DNA of 64,000 nucleotides from Cryptomeria japonica (taxonomy: Eukaryota > Streptophyta > Pinopsida > Cupressales > Cupressaceae). A model generated the notes under the pieces. That model was not told the DNA's origin. It was given only the letters and a program-made list of their open reading frames with translations, and ran no database searches. Every line of letters starts with the position of its first letter. Positions within the stretch are counted from its first letter, which is position 1. The stretch spans positions 186,524,669-186,588,668 of the forward strand of contig NC_081413.1 of NCBI RefSeq assembly GCF_030272615.1, read 5' to 3'. Position numbers and translations under genes: made by a program. Shown here piece after piece: positions 35,566 to 47,761 of the stretch.

Positions 35566-36829
35566 TGTAAGGAAAGCACAGTGCGGAAATGCCTTCCTAA
35601 TGTCAAATAGCAGGGGAAATCATACAAGAATGTAGTTTAAAATTTTTATAGAACGTTAAGAATAACATAGACAAAAACAGATAGAATCAACTCAAAGACA
35701 GAACACCAAGAATTACATGGGAAAACCCTTTCGGGAAAAAAAAACCCACCACCAATAGTTCAACACTTTATTTCCAGTAAATGAATTTACAATAAAGTTT
35801 CAGTCTGCAACTACATGCATTCGTTCTCAGATTCGAAATGAACTAGTCACTACAATTGGCTCTCAATTATCAGTCACAACTTCTCTACAAAACTTACACT
35901 TTGAGTTTCCTCTTATCTTCCTATATCAGATTGTCGACCGTTCATCTGAGAAACTGCACCAATGGCTTGAAGTCTAACCATCTGCATCGGTCTGCATTCA
36001 TGAGAAACACAATATCCCACAACGAAGTCAGCTCGGTTCATATTCATATACACTAGCAGGAACTTCTAATGTGACCATGAGCTCATCCTTTGGACTTCGG
36101 TTCGAAGCGAGCATCCGCGGTCAATCTCTACTCCATCGGCCATCAAAAAAACCACAAATACGTTGCTCCGATCTTTGGATGAACCAATAGATGACTCTAC
36201 TAATACATCTCCAAACAGATCGGCTCCATCAGCTCATCGGGATAGCCTTCAATAGGTAGACCCGATCTCCCGATGATACCACCGTGACTCTATCGAGCCA
36301 TCGACATAACGCAACAATGTCATCCCAATCTCTGATAATACTCTGAATGCCAAAGGCGACTCCATCGGTCATTGACATAGCTTCCAACTTGTCAACCCAA
36401 TCACTGATACCAACCCGATTGCCGAAGGCGACCTCATCAGGTAATCGGCAAGACAATCAAACTAGCTACCCCGATCTCCAATAACACCGAAGTCGACCAA
36501 AGCGGATCCATCGGGTAATCGACATAGCATTCAACAAGCTCCTCCGATAGCTGATGACATCCCGATCACCGAAGGTGACTTCATTGGGTCATCAGTATAA
36601 CAACCGAACAAGTCCACCCAATAGCCGATGCTACCTCGATGACCGAAGACGACTTCGTCGGGCCATCGGGATGACTTCAAACCTTCTTCGAGCACCCGAT
36701 GAAGGAGGATACATCGGAAAAGGTTATACCGATAAAGCTCACAAATTTTCTTCACATTGTTTCATCGGCCAGAGTCAACCCGATCAGTATGAACAAAAGG
36801 TCAAGTGAATTAGAGGCACATTTCCAACA
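35566..36829 (-). repeat. Copia C LTR (3' LTR in element orientation)
   Basis: 1264 bp. Its right half (36225-36780) is packed with CCGAT/ATCGG-type motifs. It pairs with 41011-42282. Confidence 0.95.
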
Positions 36830-36880
36830 AACTCCCACTTGACGAGGAATTCACTGGACCGATTACCACTCTAGACGTTA

Positions 36881-39800
36881 TTAAGAATCATGGGTATAAA
36901 GACCCACAGAATTAGAACACCATGTGAACTTGTGAGTGCTCACCGGTTTCATCAAGGCGTCTGCAACATTTTCCAGAGTTTCTACCTTGTTAAGATAAAC
37001 TTTTCCATCTTCCACCATGTCATGAACAAAGTGATACTGAACATCAATATGCTTCATTCTGGCATAGAAAGTAGGGTTCTTTGCTAGACATATAACACTC
37101 TGACTGTCACTCTAAATTTCAATCTGCCCTGCATCAAAACCAATATCTGTACTCAAACGCCTGAACCAAACAACTTCTTTACAAGCATGTGTGGTTGCGA
37201 TGTATTCTGCCTCTGTAGTGGACAACACAACTACAAACTGTCGCTTGCTCATCCAACTTATTGCTCCACCATTCAGAACAAAAACATATCCACTGGTGGA
37301 TCTTCTGTTGTCAATGTCTCCTGCCCAATCATAATCCACATAACCACAAATGCTGTGAGTTCTCTTTGAATCATTCAGATTACCATGATAGCACAAAGCA
37401 AAATATGAAGTTCCCTTCAGATATCTAAACACCCTCTTTATAGCATCCCAATGCGAATTTCCTAGATTCAACATAAACCTACTAAGTACTCCCACTGGTT
37501 GGGTAGTGTCTAGTCTTATACAAACCATAACATACATCAAGCTACCAATAGCACTTGCATAAGGGATGTTCTTCATGTCAGCAATCTCTTTTGGAGATTT
37601 CGAACTGTCAAGCACATACAGCTTAGTTCCCTACAAGATGGGAACAACCTGTGATTTACAGTCAGACATATGAAACCTGTTAAGAACATTGGTTATATAT
37701 TTTCTCTAACTGAGCCAAAGTTTTCTCTTAGATCTGTCCCTTTTGATTTCCATTCCAGAATGTAATTTACTGCTCCTAAGTCCTTCATTTCAAACTTCAT
37801 AGATAACTAAGATTTTAAATCTGAGATCATACCTTTTGTATTTCCTATGAACAACATGTCGTCTACATACAAAGCTATGATAAGAATCCTATCACTTTCA
37901 GTTTTGTAGTAACCACAATGATCAACTTTTGATTTCACAAATCCCAAAGACAAAACAAATGTATCATACTTTTGATACCACATTCTGGGAGATTGTTTCA
38001 AACCATACAAAGACTTCTTGAGTTTGCATACCAAATGTTCTTTACCTTTTTTCACAAAGTGCTCAGGCTGAGACATATAAATTTCTTCTTCAAGCTCACC
38101 ATGAAGAAACATTGTCTTCACATCCATATGTTCAATCTCCCAATCATATGCTGCTGCAAGTGACAAGAGAAATCTAATAGATGTCAGCTTAGCCACAAGA
38201 GAAAATATTTCTCCATAGTCAATACATTCCTTTTGAGAATACCCCTTTGCAACCAATCTGGCTTTGTACTTGTCAATGTTGCCGTCTGAACCATACTTCT
38301 TTTTGAATACCCACTTGTAGCTTATAGGCTTTCTACCTTTAGGCAATGACACCAAATCCCAAGTTCCATTTTTATCCAATGACGACATTTTATCATTCAT
38401 GGCTTCCAACCAGGAATCTGAATCAGGCATTTAATAGCTTCTTTGACAGTCCTAGGCTCATGAGCATCTGCAAGTAAAGCATAAGCACAATTAGCATTCA
38501 ACATAGAGTAATTGTACTTATTAGGTGTATACCTATCAGGTTGTTGCCTCTCCTGAGTAGATCTTCTCAACTCTGGTGTTGAGGCTTCTTGAGGTTCAAC
38601 AGGAGGTTCATCATCATGTTCTTCTTTAGAACTACTCGAACATCTTGAAATCTCCTCATCTTTAGGTGTCTCTATAGATTCTTCCTTAGTTGGAGGAATT
38701 TCAACCTCAACTTCCCCTTTCTTTCCTATGTTATGATCTAGTGACATAGGTTTCAGCTCATGAAAAATTACACTTCTGTTGTACATAACCTTACTAGTCA
38801 CTGGATTCCAAAGTTTGTATCCTTTCACACCAACTCCATAGCCAATGAAGATACATTTCACAAATTTGTTATCCAACTTAGATCTATTAATATCAAGCAC
38901 ATGAGCATATGCCTCTGCACCCAAAACATGAAGGTGTCTTAAAGAAGGTTTCTTACCAGACCATGCTTCCATAGGTGTTTTGTCAACCAATTCTGAAGTA
39001 GGAGAGTGATTCAGCAAGTAACATGCTGTAGCTATTGCTTTGGCCCAAAATTTTTGTTCCAGCCTAGCTCCGCTCAACATGCTTCTTGCTTTCTCCATTA
39101 GAGACCAATTCAACCTTTCAACAACTCCATTTTGTTGTGGAGTATAAGGTGCAGTTTTATGTCTCTTAATTCCATGATCAACACCATACTTGTCAAAATT
39201 TGCACTACAGTATTCACCACTATTGTCTGTTATTAAACATTTAATCCTTCTCCCGGTCTGATTTTCAACAAGGTTCTTAAACTCGTTAAACCGACTGAAC
39301 ACTTCTAATTTACTTTTAAGAAAGTACACAAAAGCCCTTCTTGAATAATCATCTACAAAAGATAGATAATACTTAGACTTAGACAGAGAAGGAACATCCA
39401 CTAGACCAAACACATCAGAGTGAACATAATCCAGAATGTCAGAAGACTTATGAGAACTGGAATAAAAATGAACACGGTTATGTTTTCCATATATATAGTG
39501 TTCATAGAAATCAAACTCAAAACTACAATCATCTAGACCTTCAACCAGATTCTTATTCTTCAAGGCTTTTAAACCTTTTTCACCTATGTGGCCTAACCTA
39601 TTATGCCAAAGCATTGTTTTCTCATCAGGAAGTTTAGCTTCCAAAGAATTAGCATTATGCATCATTACACTTGTCTTAACAGACTTTTCAGATGTTACAT
39701 TACAACATATAGGTTCAACATTTAACTTATACAGTGTACCAATGCAATCATCCTTTGCCAAAACAATGGAACCCCTAGTCATCTTGCAACCACCAGATAC

Positions 39801-40892
39801 AAAGGTAACTTGTACTCCAACATCATTAAGTTTACTTACAGAGAGAAGGTTTCTTGCCAGACCTAGTATATGAAGAACTCCATTGATCCCCTTCACTCTA
39901 CCATCTAGGAATTGAATTGTAATTCTGCCTCTCCCTACAATCTCCAACGTAGAATCACTAGCCAAGTATACCTTTCCACCAACATACAGTTCATACTTTG
40001 AGAACCACTCCTTGTGGGAGGTCATATGAAAAGATGCGCCAGAATCTACTAACCAGGTGTCATCTGAGGTAGGCACTGCCAGGGCTGCTATAAATGCATC
40101 TGCATCACTCTGAGAAGATTTAGTGTCATAATACTTCTTCTTCTTCTTCTTCTCCTCCTTGCAATCCTTTCGGATATGCCCTTTCTATTCAAAGTTCCAA
40201 CACTTCACCTTTGACTTCTCGCCTGGATATTTTGATCTCTCTTGAGACTTGGACTTTAACTTCTTTCCTTTCTTCTTGTCTTTGTCCTTTGATCTACCTT
40301 GAACAAAGAGTGCATCTTTTTTCATCTCAGAAGACTTCTTTCTCATTTCCTTTGATAAAAGAGTATTAACCACAGTATCCATTTTGAACTAGGTCGTGGT
40401 ACTACTGATAGCCATCACTAAGTGATCCCAAGAGTCAGACAATGAACACAACAACAACATGCAACATTCTTCTTCCTGAATGGACACACCAACATAAGTT
40501 AACTATGCAAGAACCATGTTGAATACATTCAAGTGGTCTGCCAATGGTGTTCCTGCATCCATCTTCAAAGAGTACAACTTTTTCCTCAAGAAAAGTTTAT
40601 TCACCAAGGATTTGCCTTGATAAATATCTCCCAACTTATTCCAGAGAAGATGTGCAGTTTTCTCCTCGTGGATGTTTAACATAACAGGATCAACAAGACA
40701 TAGCCTGATTAGACCCCTTGCCTTCTGGTAAGCTAATTCCCAATCCTCTTGCTTCATGCCTGTAGGTTTCTGCCCAGACATAGAAATCCAAAGGTCTCAG
40801 TCGACCAACAAGTCTTCCATCTTGAGTTTCTATAGTTCGAAACTGGAGCCATTAAACTTCTCCATGTCTATGCACCCTGAGGTGCTCACCAT
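36881..40892 (-). pseudogene. Copia C gag-pol polyprotein, lightly damaged
   Basis: Starts at ATG 40892-40890 (MVSTSGCIDMEKFNGSSFEL) and ends at TAA (36881). Parts in order: gag with UBN2-type core (40781-40380); Lys-rich stretch and a damaged zinc knuckle (CWNFE*KGHIRKDC, ~40198-40155); protease WLVDSGASFHMT (~40050); pre-integrase WHNRLGHIGEKGL (~39590); integrase FVDDYSRRAFVYFLKSK, TDNSGEY (a Ser where Gly is usual) and TPQQNGVVERLN (39380-39100); Pro/Ser/Glu-rich linker (~38700-38560); RT with DVKTMFLHGELEEEIYM (~38130) and LYVDDMLFIG (~37855); RNase H with YVDYDWAGD and STTEAEYIA (~37340-37200). Only a few stops and about one frame change occur. It would encode replication and integration functions for the element. 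Confidence 0.95.
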
Positions 40893-41000
40893 CTTAACCT
40901 GTAAAACAAACAAGTAGACAATCTACAAGACTCCCACTGAAACAGAACTGACACAAAAAACTAACCCTACCCAACAAGGATAACAAAACGGGCCAAGCTA

Positions 41001-41009
41001 TGATACCAC
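41001..41009 (-). other. Primer-binding site of Copia C
   Basis: On the minus strand TGGTATCATAGC begins two bases after the LTR end. This is a variant of the initiator tRNA-Met complement TGGTATCAGAGC, and the site extends left to about 40998. Confidence 0.8.
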
Positions 41010-41010
41010 T

Positions 41011-42282
41011 TGTAAGGAAAGCACAGTGTGGAAACACCTTCCTAATGTCAATTAGCAGGGGAAATCATACAAGAATGCAGTTTAAAACTTTTACAGAACG
41101 TTAAGAATAACATAGACAAAAACAGATAGAATCAACTCAGAGACAGAACACCAAGAATTATGTGGGAAAACCCTTTCAAGAAAAAAAAACCCACCACCAA
41201 TAATTTGACACTTTATTTCCAGTAAATGAATTTACAATAAAGTTTCAGTCTGCAACTACAGGTATTCATTCTCAGATTCTAAACGAACTGGTCACTATAA
41301 TCGGCTCTCAATTATCATTCACGGCTTCTCTATAGAAATTACACTTTGAGTTTCCTCTTATCTTCCTATATCAGATTGTCGACCGTTCATTTGAGTAACT
41401 GCACCAAGGCTTGAAGTCTAACCATCTGCGTTGGTCTGCATTCATGAGAAACACAATATCCCACATGCACCATGAAGTCAGGTCAGTTCATATTCATATA
41501 CACCTGCAGGAACTTCTAATGTAACCACGAGCTCATCTTTTGGACTTCGGTTCGAAGCGAGCATCCGTGGTCGGTCTCTAACCCATCAGCCATTGGAAAA
41601 ACCACAAATGCCTTGCTTAAATCTCTCGATGAACCAGTAGATGACTCTACTAATGTGGCTCCAAATGGATCGGCTCCATCGGCTCATCGGGATAGCCTTC
41701 AACAGGTAGACCCGATCTCCTGATGATACCACAGTGACTCTATCGGGCCATCGACATAATCCAACAATGTCATCCCGATCTCCGATAATACTTCGACCAT
41801 TGACGGTGACTCCATCGGTCATCGGCGTAGCTTCCAACTTGTCAACCCGATCGCCGATACCAACCCGATCGCCAAAGGCGATCTCATTGGGTCATCGACA
41901 AGACAATCAAACTGGCTACCTCGATCTCTGATAACACCGAATTCGACCAAAGTGGATCCATTGGGTAATCGACATAGCATTCAACAAGATCCTCTGATAG
42001 CTGATGACATCCTGATCGCTGAAGGCGACTTCATCGGGTCATCGGTATAACAACCAAACAAGTCCACCCGATAGCTGATGCTACCTTGATGACCGAAGAT
42101 TACTTCGTCAGGTCATCGGGATGACTTCAAACCTGCTTCTCTGAGCACCCAATGAAGGAGGATACGTCGACAAAGGTTATATCGATAAAGCTCACATATT
42201 TTCTTCACACTGTTTCATCGGCCAGAGTCAACCCGATCAGTATGAACAAAAGGTCAAGTGAATTAGAGGCACATTTCCAACA
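41011..42282 (-). repeat. Copia C LTR (5' LTR in element orientation)
   Basis: 1272 bp, TG...CA, high identity to 35566-36829. The CCGAT-rich half lies at 41660-42240. Confidence 0.95.
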
Positions 42283-43250
42283 ATAGGAACACATACCCAA
42301 TGCCCATCGAAGGAAGGGTATGAAATTTTTGATTTCACCCCTTCATATTTATTTTACTATCCCTCACCTAATACTACCCATTCCAAGCAAGTTTTAACCC
42401 TTCACGAAATTGTGCTGGAACAAGAAATTCCACCACCCTACGAACTACTGCAATGATTTTCTCCACTTCCAATCCCCAAGCCAGAATGAGTGAATATATA
42501 ACCATTCTGTTATGATATCTATGTTTCATTTTTATAAACACCTTGCCCAATATATGAGAAACATAGTGTGGGAGATAATCATTCGAGAAGTTAAAATGAC
42601 CCGTCTGAATGTTAGCTCACCTTGAAAAGCCCAAATCTTCTTTTTCATCTTCAATGTGAAATTCACCTCCATCTTTCTTAGGCATAGATATCACCTTCAG
42701 CTCAACGTTCACCAAATCCCCTTAACTTCTTTGAGGTCTCACTTCTAACTTGCTTCATACGCTAAATGCAAGATGAAATTAGAGGTTACTTGCATTTCAA
42801 CCCACTACGCCTTTCAAAACTAGTGTCATTAATAATATCTTTCCCAATTAATGTTTGTGATCACCTTGTCACTCCCCCATCATATTTTCAACCCTATAGG
42901 AGTACCAAAGAGTACATCTTGCATTTATGATCTAAAAAACTCATAATAACCACCACCCTGAAATCTTATCTAATATTTTAAATTTGACTTCACCTTCTTT
43001 TTCGAATGTGAGTGCCCATTTAGATAAAACATCTGCCTCTACATTCCTTATTCACCTAATGTCACTTACGACCCCCCCTAAGAAGATTCTCTTATCACAA
43101 TTCAACATAAGATGACATACATCTTAGCATTATCAATGCCTTTTGAAATCAAATCAAAGTCCATGAAAAATAACCAGCCAAGTTGAAGGGTGTGGAAACC
43201 TAAGTCCATCTTCCAAGAAACCTCTACTAAGTCCATGATCTCTTGTAGAT
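42283..43250 (-). pseudogene. 5' part of the minus-strand retroposon-like unit split by Copia C
   Basis: Minus-strand reading gives an RNase H-like tail near 43080-43000 (IRNVEADVLSKWALTFEKEG, compare RNxxADxLAxxA boxes). Downstream are segments with protein-like composition (SNDYLPHYVSHILGKVFIKM, ~42580-42525; VEKIIAVVRRVVEFLVPAQF, ~42470-42410), broken by stops and frame changes. The interval joins 35565 after removal of Copia C. The RNase H-like piece would fit a LINE or a Gypsy/Ty3-derived fragment. The assignment is weak. Confidence 0.35.
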
Positions 43251-43351
43251 GCTCTTTGTCACCTTATACTTATGCTCACCCACATCTTGATGGACCATGA
43301 AAAAACTCAAGGAATTTTTGGTAACTATCTCTCTTATTTGATGGAGTGCAG

Positions 43352-44173
43352 GTACCACCAAATAGATATTTGTCAGATTTGTCTTCCTTGAGTGAGGGAA
43401 ATTCAGGAAGAGAAGAGGAAAGCGAGACATGTAGTAGGTCTAAAAGAGGGAGATCAACTAGAGGTGACAATATTAGAATAAAATTCCATAAACGCATGGA
43501 ATTTTTTATTGCTGAATGGGGGCCATGTTCTTATGATGATGAGAGCATAGGTGATGTCGAGGTGCCCTCGAGGTACAAACATCTACGGAAACAATGGGTA
43601 CCCAAGGAACTTTCTCTAATAAAAACTGATTTTTGTGTCAACGAGAGGATATATCGCATAGCACCATTGTCATTACATGGTTTGGGCCTATTTTGCATGG
43701 ATGACATAAAGGTCTATTACAAAAGAGTTATTGAATTGATGGAGTATGTCAGACCCTATTATAGTTACAAAGATTGGATGCAGTCGGTTCAATATACACG
43801 AAGTATGCATAGGTACACACTATCAGCAAATTATGTGCAACTAAAAGATAAGAATCAAAATAAAGGAGTGGCTATGTACATTGATGGAAGGCCAAAAGCA
43901 TAAGAGAATATTGTAGGGTTTATAAACAGTACACAACCTGGGTCAACAAATAAGAAACCTTGTTGCATATTCAAGGTGCGCAAGGGAAACCATGTATTAG
44001 TATGTGCAATAAAATCAATAACGACAAGTGAAGAGTTGCTAATCAATTACAATTTGAATCGCATAGATACAAACATAGTTACTATGGGGGTGGTACATAC
44101 TATATACCATTTTATCCAACCTCCAAGTAATTACTCCAATATACCATTTTATTATTATGTTTTTTTTTCGTAA
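43352..44173 (+). pseudogene. SET-domain-like exon associated with the second CACTA gene
   Basis: A TGCAG acceptor at 43347-43351 opens a frame that runs to 44173 with a single in-frame TAA (43901-43903). After a Ser/Arg-rich N-terminus come HGLGLFCMDDIKVYY (~43676), a Trp/Tyr-rich middle (YYSYKDWMQSVQY), YTLSANYVQL (~43813), YIDGRP just before the stop, NIVGFINST (~43907), and EELLINYNLNRIDTN (~44029-44073). This is the SET-domain pattern: GxG(L/I)F, Y.ID, N(I/V)..FIN, EEL..(D/N)Y. SET proteins transfer methyl groups from SAM to lysines. The FIN and EEL..NY boxes that form the pseudoknot are present. Cys-rich pre/post-SET parts are not visible. The exon probably ends near 44090 at GTACAT. 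Transposase_24-type exons follow on the same strand. Confidence 0.72.
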
Positions 44174-44255
44174 GTTTATTGGTCTCATTTCACTAATATT
44201 TTTTAATATTTAATTTTTGTCACAGTGAAACATTGATCGTATGGGGAAGGCTCCA
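44141..44255. repeat. Duplicated intron-3'-end segment, copy 1
   Basis: ACCATTTTATTATTATG, then CGTAAGTTTATTGG, then a T-rich tract ending CACAG/TGAA and GGGGAAGGC(T/A)CCAGC. The same series recurs at 45437-45540, with ~1.2 kb between the copies. Confidence 0.7.
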
Positions 44256-45436
44256 GCCGAGAGCACCAATAGTGATGCATCTTCAGGCGCTTGTAACCGA
44301 CAAGTTTACCTCATTATTTCATGTTACTGTCTCCAATTAGGACTATCAATTCCTTACTTTCATTACCTAATCACATTCTGATTTTGATCACAATGTTTCA
44401 TAAAGAAAACACAATTGGGATTGAATCCTATTGTCTTTGAGCCTTCAAGGATTTCATACTACAACTCAATCCATACTCAATGAAAAGTTGTAAATCTTCA
44501 TTACATCAGTCTTTCGAATCTAATCATGAAGGAACCAATTAATCACAGTATAAAGGACTGCAAAACTCTTTATTTAAAACAAACCCTTAATGAGATGAAC
44601 CACCATATATCCAGTAAAACATATTATCACTTACTTAGAATGAGTGGTTATTGCATTCAACAATAAAATTCCAAAAACTTATTGATTCACGTTAATCACA
44701 TGTCCATTAATATAACAGTGTTACTAGGGCCTCCCATAAATTGTGTTGTTTTAACAGTTTTTAGAAAAACTACTATATCTCTTCAAATACTCCATGAAAA
44801 TGATAAGAAAGGATTCATTGGAAAGTTATTTCATTATACCATCATTCTAAAATACTTGCAAATTCAAAATACAACATTTATGAGCCTTCTTGGCTCTGTG
44901 ACAGTCACAAACCCTTTAAACCTTTATGACAGTTGAGGGTTTGATGGGTAAACTTTGTCAAATGCCCTCCAAACTGCTCCTCCACTCTTGACCTTGACTA
45001 GACATGGTTTTATAAACCATTACAAACTAATTTCCAGTCCTTCTAACTGCTCCAATCAACTCATGACCAATGGATGATATTTTACATCTCTTTTGCACTT
45101 TTTCGCAATGTTGCAACTTTGCAACTTTTGCATTTTTGACACAACTTTGCCAACTTTGACCATATCCTTCTTGGATGTTTCCAACATGACAAAAATGGAC
45201 TCAATATAATCAATTACAACATTTTTAATCCTTTTATGGACATTTTGACCTTTGTTGACTCTATCAAGACCTATTAGGTATTTTGGTATAAACTGGCTCT
45301 TCAAGCCTTACAATTGAGTTGTTTTTGATATCAATGGACTTTATGACCTTACAAATCATGAATGAAAATTACAAATAAGAAGAAAAAAAAGTACCTTGAC
45401 CTCATAAGATATGTTTATGCCTGGGTTCCTCTGCAC
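44256..45436. other. Sequence between the two copies of the duplicated intron segment
   Basis: About 1.2 kb without a convincing gene. A minus-strand frame (45056-45304) is Lys/Val-rich and unremarkable. It could be a small insertion or part of a duplicated copy of the intron; no terminal repeats were recognised. Confidence 0.35.
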
Positions 45437-45540
45437 CATTTTATTATTATTATTTTTCGTAAGTTTATTGGGTTAATTTCAATAATGTTTTTAATATTCT
45501 TATCATAGTCGAATGATCGGGGAAAGGCACCAGCAGTAAA
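45437..45540. repeat. Duplicated intron-3'-end segment, copy 2
   Basis: Matches 44141-44255. Ends TTATCATAG followed by TCGAATGATCGGGGAAAGGC, a probable splice acceptor for the next CACTA exon. Confidence 0.7.
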
Positions 45541-47190
45541 GGAGAGCATCCATAGGGAGGTGTAGTCACTATATGTGATGATGACATCACATATTCCGCA
45601 AACCCTCTAGATATGATAAGGAAGACACAAAAAAGTGCAATGAAGAAGTCCTTCAGTTATTATTCATAGTGCCTCAAATAGATGAGATAAGAGGAAGGGT
45701 TAAAATATTGACTGAGAGAGCATGAAACTTGCAAGTAATTTGTCATGAGATCTTTAATTATAACATAAGTTCATTCATAGTTTTATTTTTTGTACTCTTT
45801 TATGTCATGAACTATAATATGTGTTATTTGTATAGGATTTTTTGCGTCCTCATGATGCTGCTAGCCATTATTAGGGTACTGCGGGTGCTACCCAGGGAGT
45901 AGGGGTTGGTACAAGTGTCGATCCCAATCTTCCTGAGAATACATCATAACATTCGACCCCATCATCTACGCCTATATTTTTGATTGAAATGTCGGCAACA
46001 CATAGCATGCATACATCGGGTAATGCACCCTCTGGCAGTGAACACATGCCAGAACATGCATCATGACATGTACCTGGGGATGCAGAGGCCACTAGTACTG
46101 GTGATGTTTTAGAAACATTTCTTGGATCTTCCTATATTACTAGTACGGGAACATTGTCTGTCACATTTGTGGTGACCGAGAATTTCATTCCCATAAAGAT
46201 AGAGAAGGTCCCAGGTACTTTAAAACGTTTTTATTATTATTATATATAATCCAATTGAAATTTACTTATTGATCACTCTTTTTAGACTAATGATCCAATG
46301 ATCTTTTTGTAGGAAATGATGGTTTTTATAAAAATATAAATTATATTACATTGGATATCTTTGGGCCCATCATAGGTACACAGTGGAATGCCCAAAATGA
46401 AGATTTAAAAGATGAGCTCATTAACCGTTTAATTGTGTTGTTCGGTAATAACACATTCAACAGAACCAAGGTCCTTAAGAAAGTTGGTACCTATCTAAAG
46501 TGTGTGAAGGACCAATATAGGTCACATTTAGAGAAGAACAAAAAGTACGAGCATCCCCCATGATTCTAGAGAGGGAGTGGAAGGACCTAGTGTTGAACGA
46601 AAAGGAGAAGGCTGAAAAGAAAAAAAGAAAGACACCATTGGGCCAAGGAAGGTCTGTGATACTATCAACAATGTAATTATATACTGATTACTCTTTCTTT
46701 TTACATAATCTAATGTATTTCAAAATTTTCATAGGTTGTCCGACACATCGAAGGCAACAAAGGAAAGAGTAGAAAAATATGGGTAGCACAAACTTGGCTC
46801 TGGTGGTTATATGAAATTAGTTGCATGAATTGTAAGTATCAATAAATGAAAAATTGCATCCAAAAAATAAATTGCAAACAATTTTGGTTTTATCACACCA
46901 TACAAAGAAAATTCATGATCTTATGCAAAAATGCAGGGCCCTGAATCCAAGAGAGTGCCCGCAAAAGATGACCTGAAGATTGCCTTCCAGCAAGGCTATG
47001 GAGCTGTGGCTGAACACCTAAGACTCTTGATTGGGCAAACACAAGCTTCCACTGCATCCGACACGTGGGTAAATAAACTCAATGAAGTTTATTTAAAAAT
47101 GAATACTTGTGCAATCTATTAAATATTAATCTACACCATAAAGTAATTATGTACCTATTTGTTTTAAACAGGCAAGCAATGATAATACTG
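45511..47190 (+). pseudogene. CACTA second gene (Ptta/En/Spm, Transposase_24-like), exons before Copia D
   Basis: Exons inferred from GT/AG sites: ~45511-45730 (frame uncertain); 45836-46214, a Ser/Thr/Pro-rich linker ending NFIPIKIEKVPG; 46313-46672 with LDIFGPIIGTQWNAQNEDLK, KVLKKVGTYLKCVKDQYRSH, KNKKYEHPP and, after a one-base shift in the CCCCC run (~46555), ILEREWKDLV; 46735-46831 with SKATKERVEKYG and KLGSGGYMKLVA; 46937-47068 with GPESKRVPAKDDLKIAFQQG and GAVAEHLRLLIGQTQ. The KxxxY..PPM/L..EW and LGSGGY features match the plant transposase family found beside TNP2 in CACTA elements; these proteins bind the subterminal repeats. The gene continues at 60768. Confidence 0.78.
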
Positions 47191-47195
47191 CACAT
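47191..47195. repeat. Target-site duplication CACAT (left) of Copia D
   Basis: CACAT precedes the left LTR and recurs at 60763-60767. It lies in a coding exon of the CACTA second gene. Confidence 0.88.
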
Positions 47196-47550
47196 TCTAA
47201 AAGTTGTAGAATACAACCTTACAAAACCTAGTGAACACTTGTATGCAAATAACGTGTCACAACAATGGAAGATTCACAAAACACCAAGATTGCTTTGAAA
47301 ACCTAGAGCAAAAGAATGCAATAATAATAATCAGATAATAAATTACAAAAGGGACCAATCTTTATAAAAGGATATCAAACCTAAAAAGGGAAAACCCTAA
47401 AAATAATTAATAATGAATAATAAATTAATTATTAATATTACTAAGTTTAGCTTCCTAAATTTAGCTTAAGTGAAATAGACAAAAGGTGACTTAGTTATTA
47501 AATCAATATGATTTAATTAATTAAGTAAACTAATACCTTTTACTCTAACA
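47196..47550 (-). repeat. Copia D LTR (3' LTR in element orientation)
   Basis: 355 bp aligned to 60404-60762. The plus-strand left end has lost the canonical TG. Confidence 0.92.
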
Positions 47551-47761
47551 CCCCCCTTAAGATGAAGTTAGGGAGAAGCTAAAAGAAACTAAGAACTAGA
47601 TGCTAGAAAGCTAAAAATGGGTCCCGACAACTAGGTCTGATGAAGTACCCAAGTACAATGAAATCTCTATAAAATGGAGAAAAAGGAGAAAACCCAGTGG
47701 GAAAAAACTCCTCTCCTAAAAGAGATGAAAGCATGCTAAAAAAAACATTAAGGAAGGAAGG

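Larger units (their letters stand above)
35566..42282 (-). mobile_element. Copia-type LTR retrotransposon C, nearly intact
   Basis: LTRs 35566-36829 and 41011-42282 begin TGTAAGGAAAGCACAGTG and end TTTCCAACA. Flanks GTAGG (35561-35565) and ATAGG (42283-42287) form a TSD with one mismatch. Minus-strand order is PBS, gag, PR, IN, RT, RNase H, then a purine tract (plus strand AACTCCCACTT) at the left LTR. PR and most of IN lie in one 559-codon open frame. This is the best-preserved element in the window and probably among the youngest. Confidence 0.96.
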
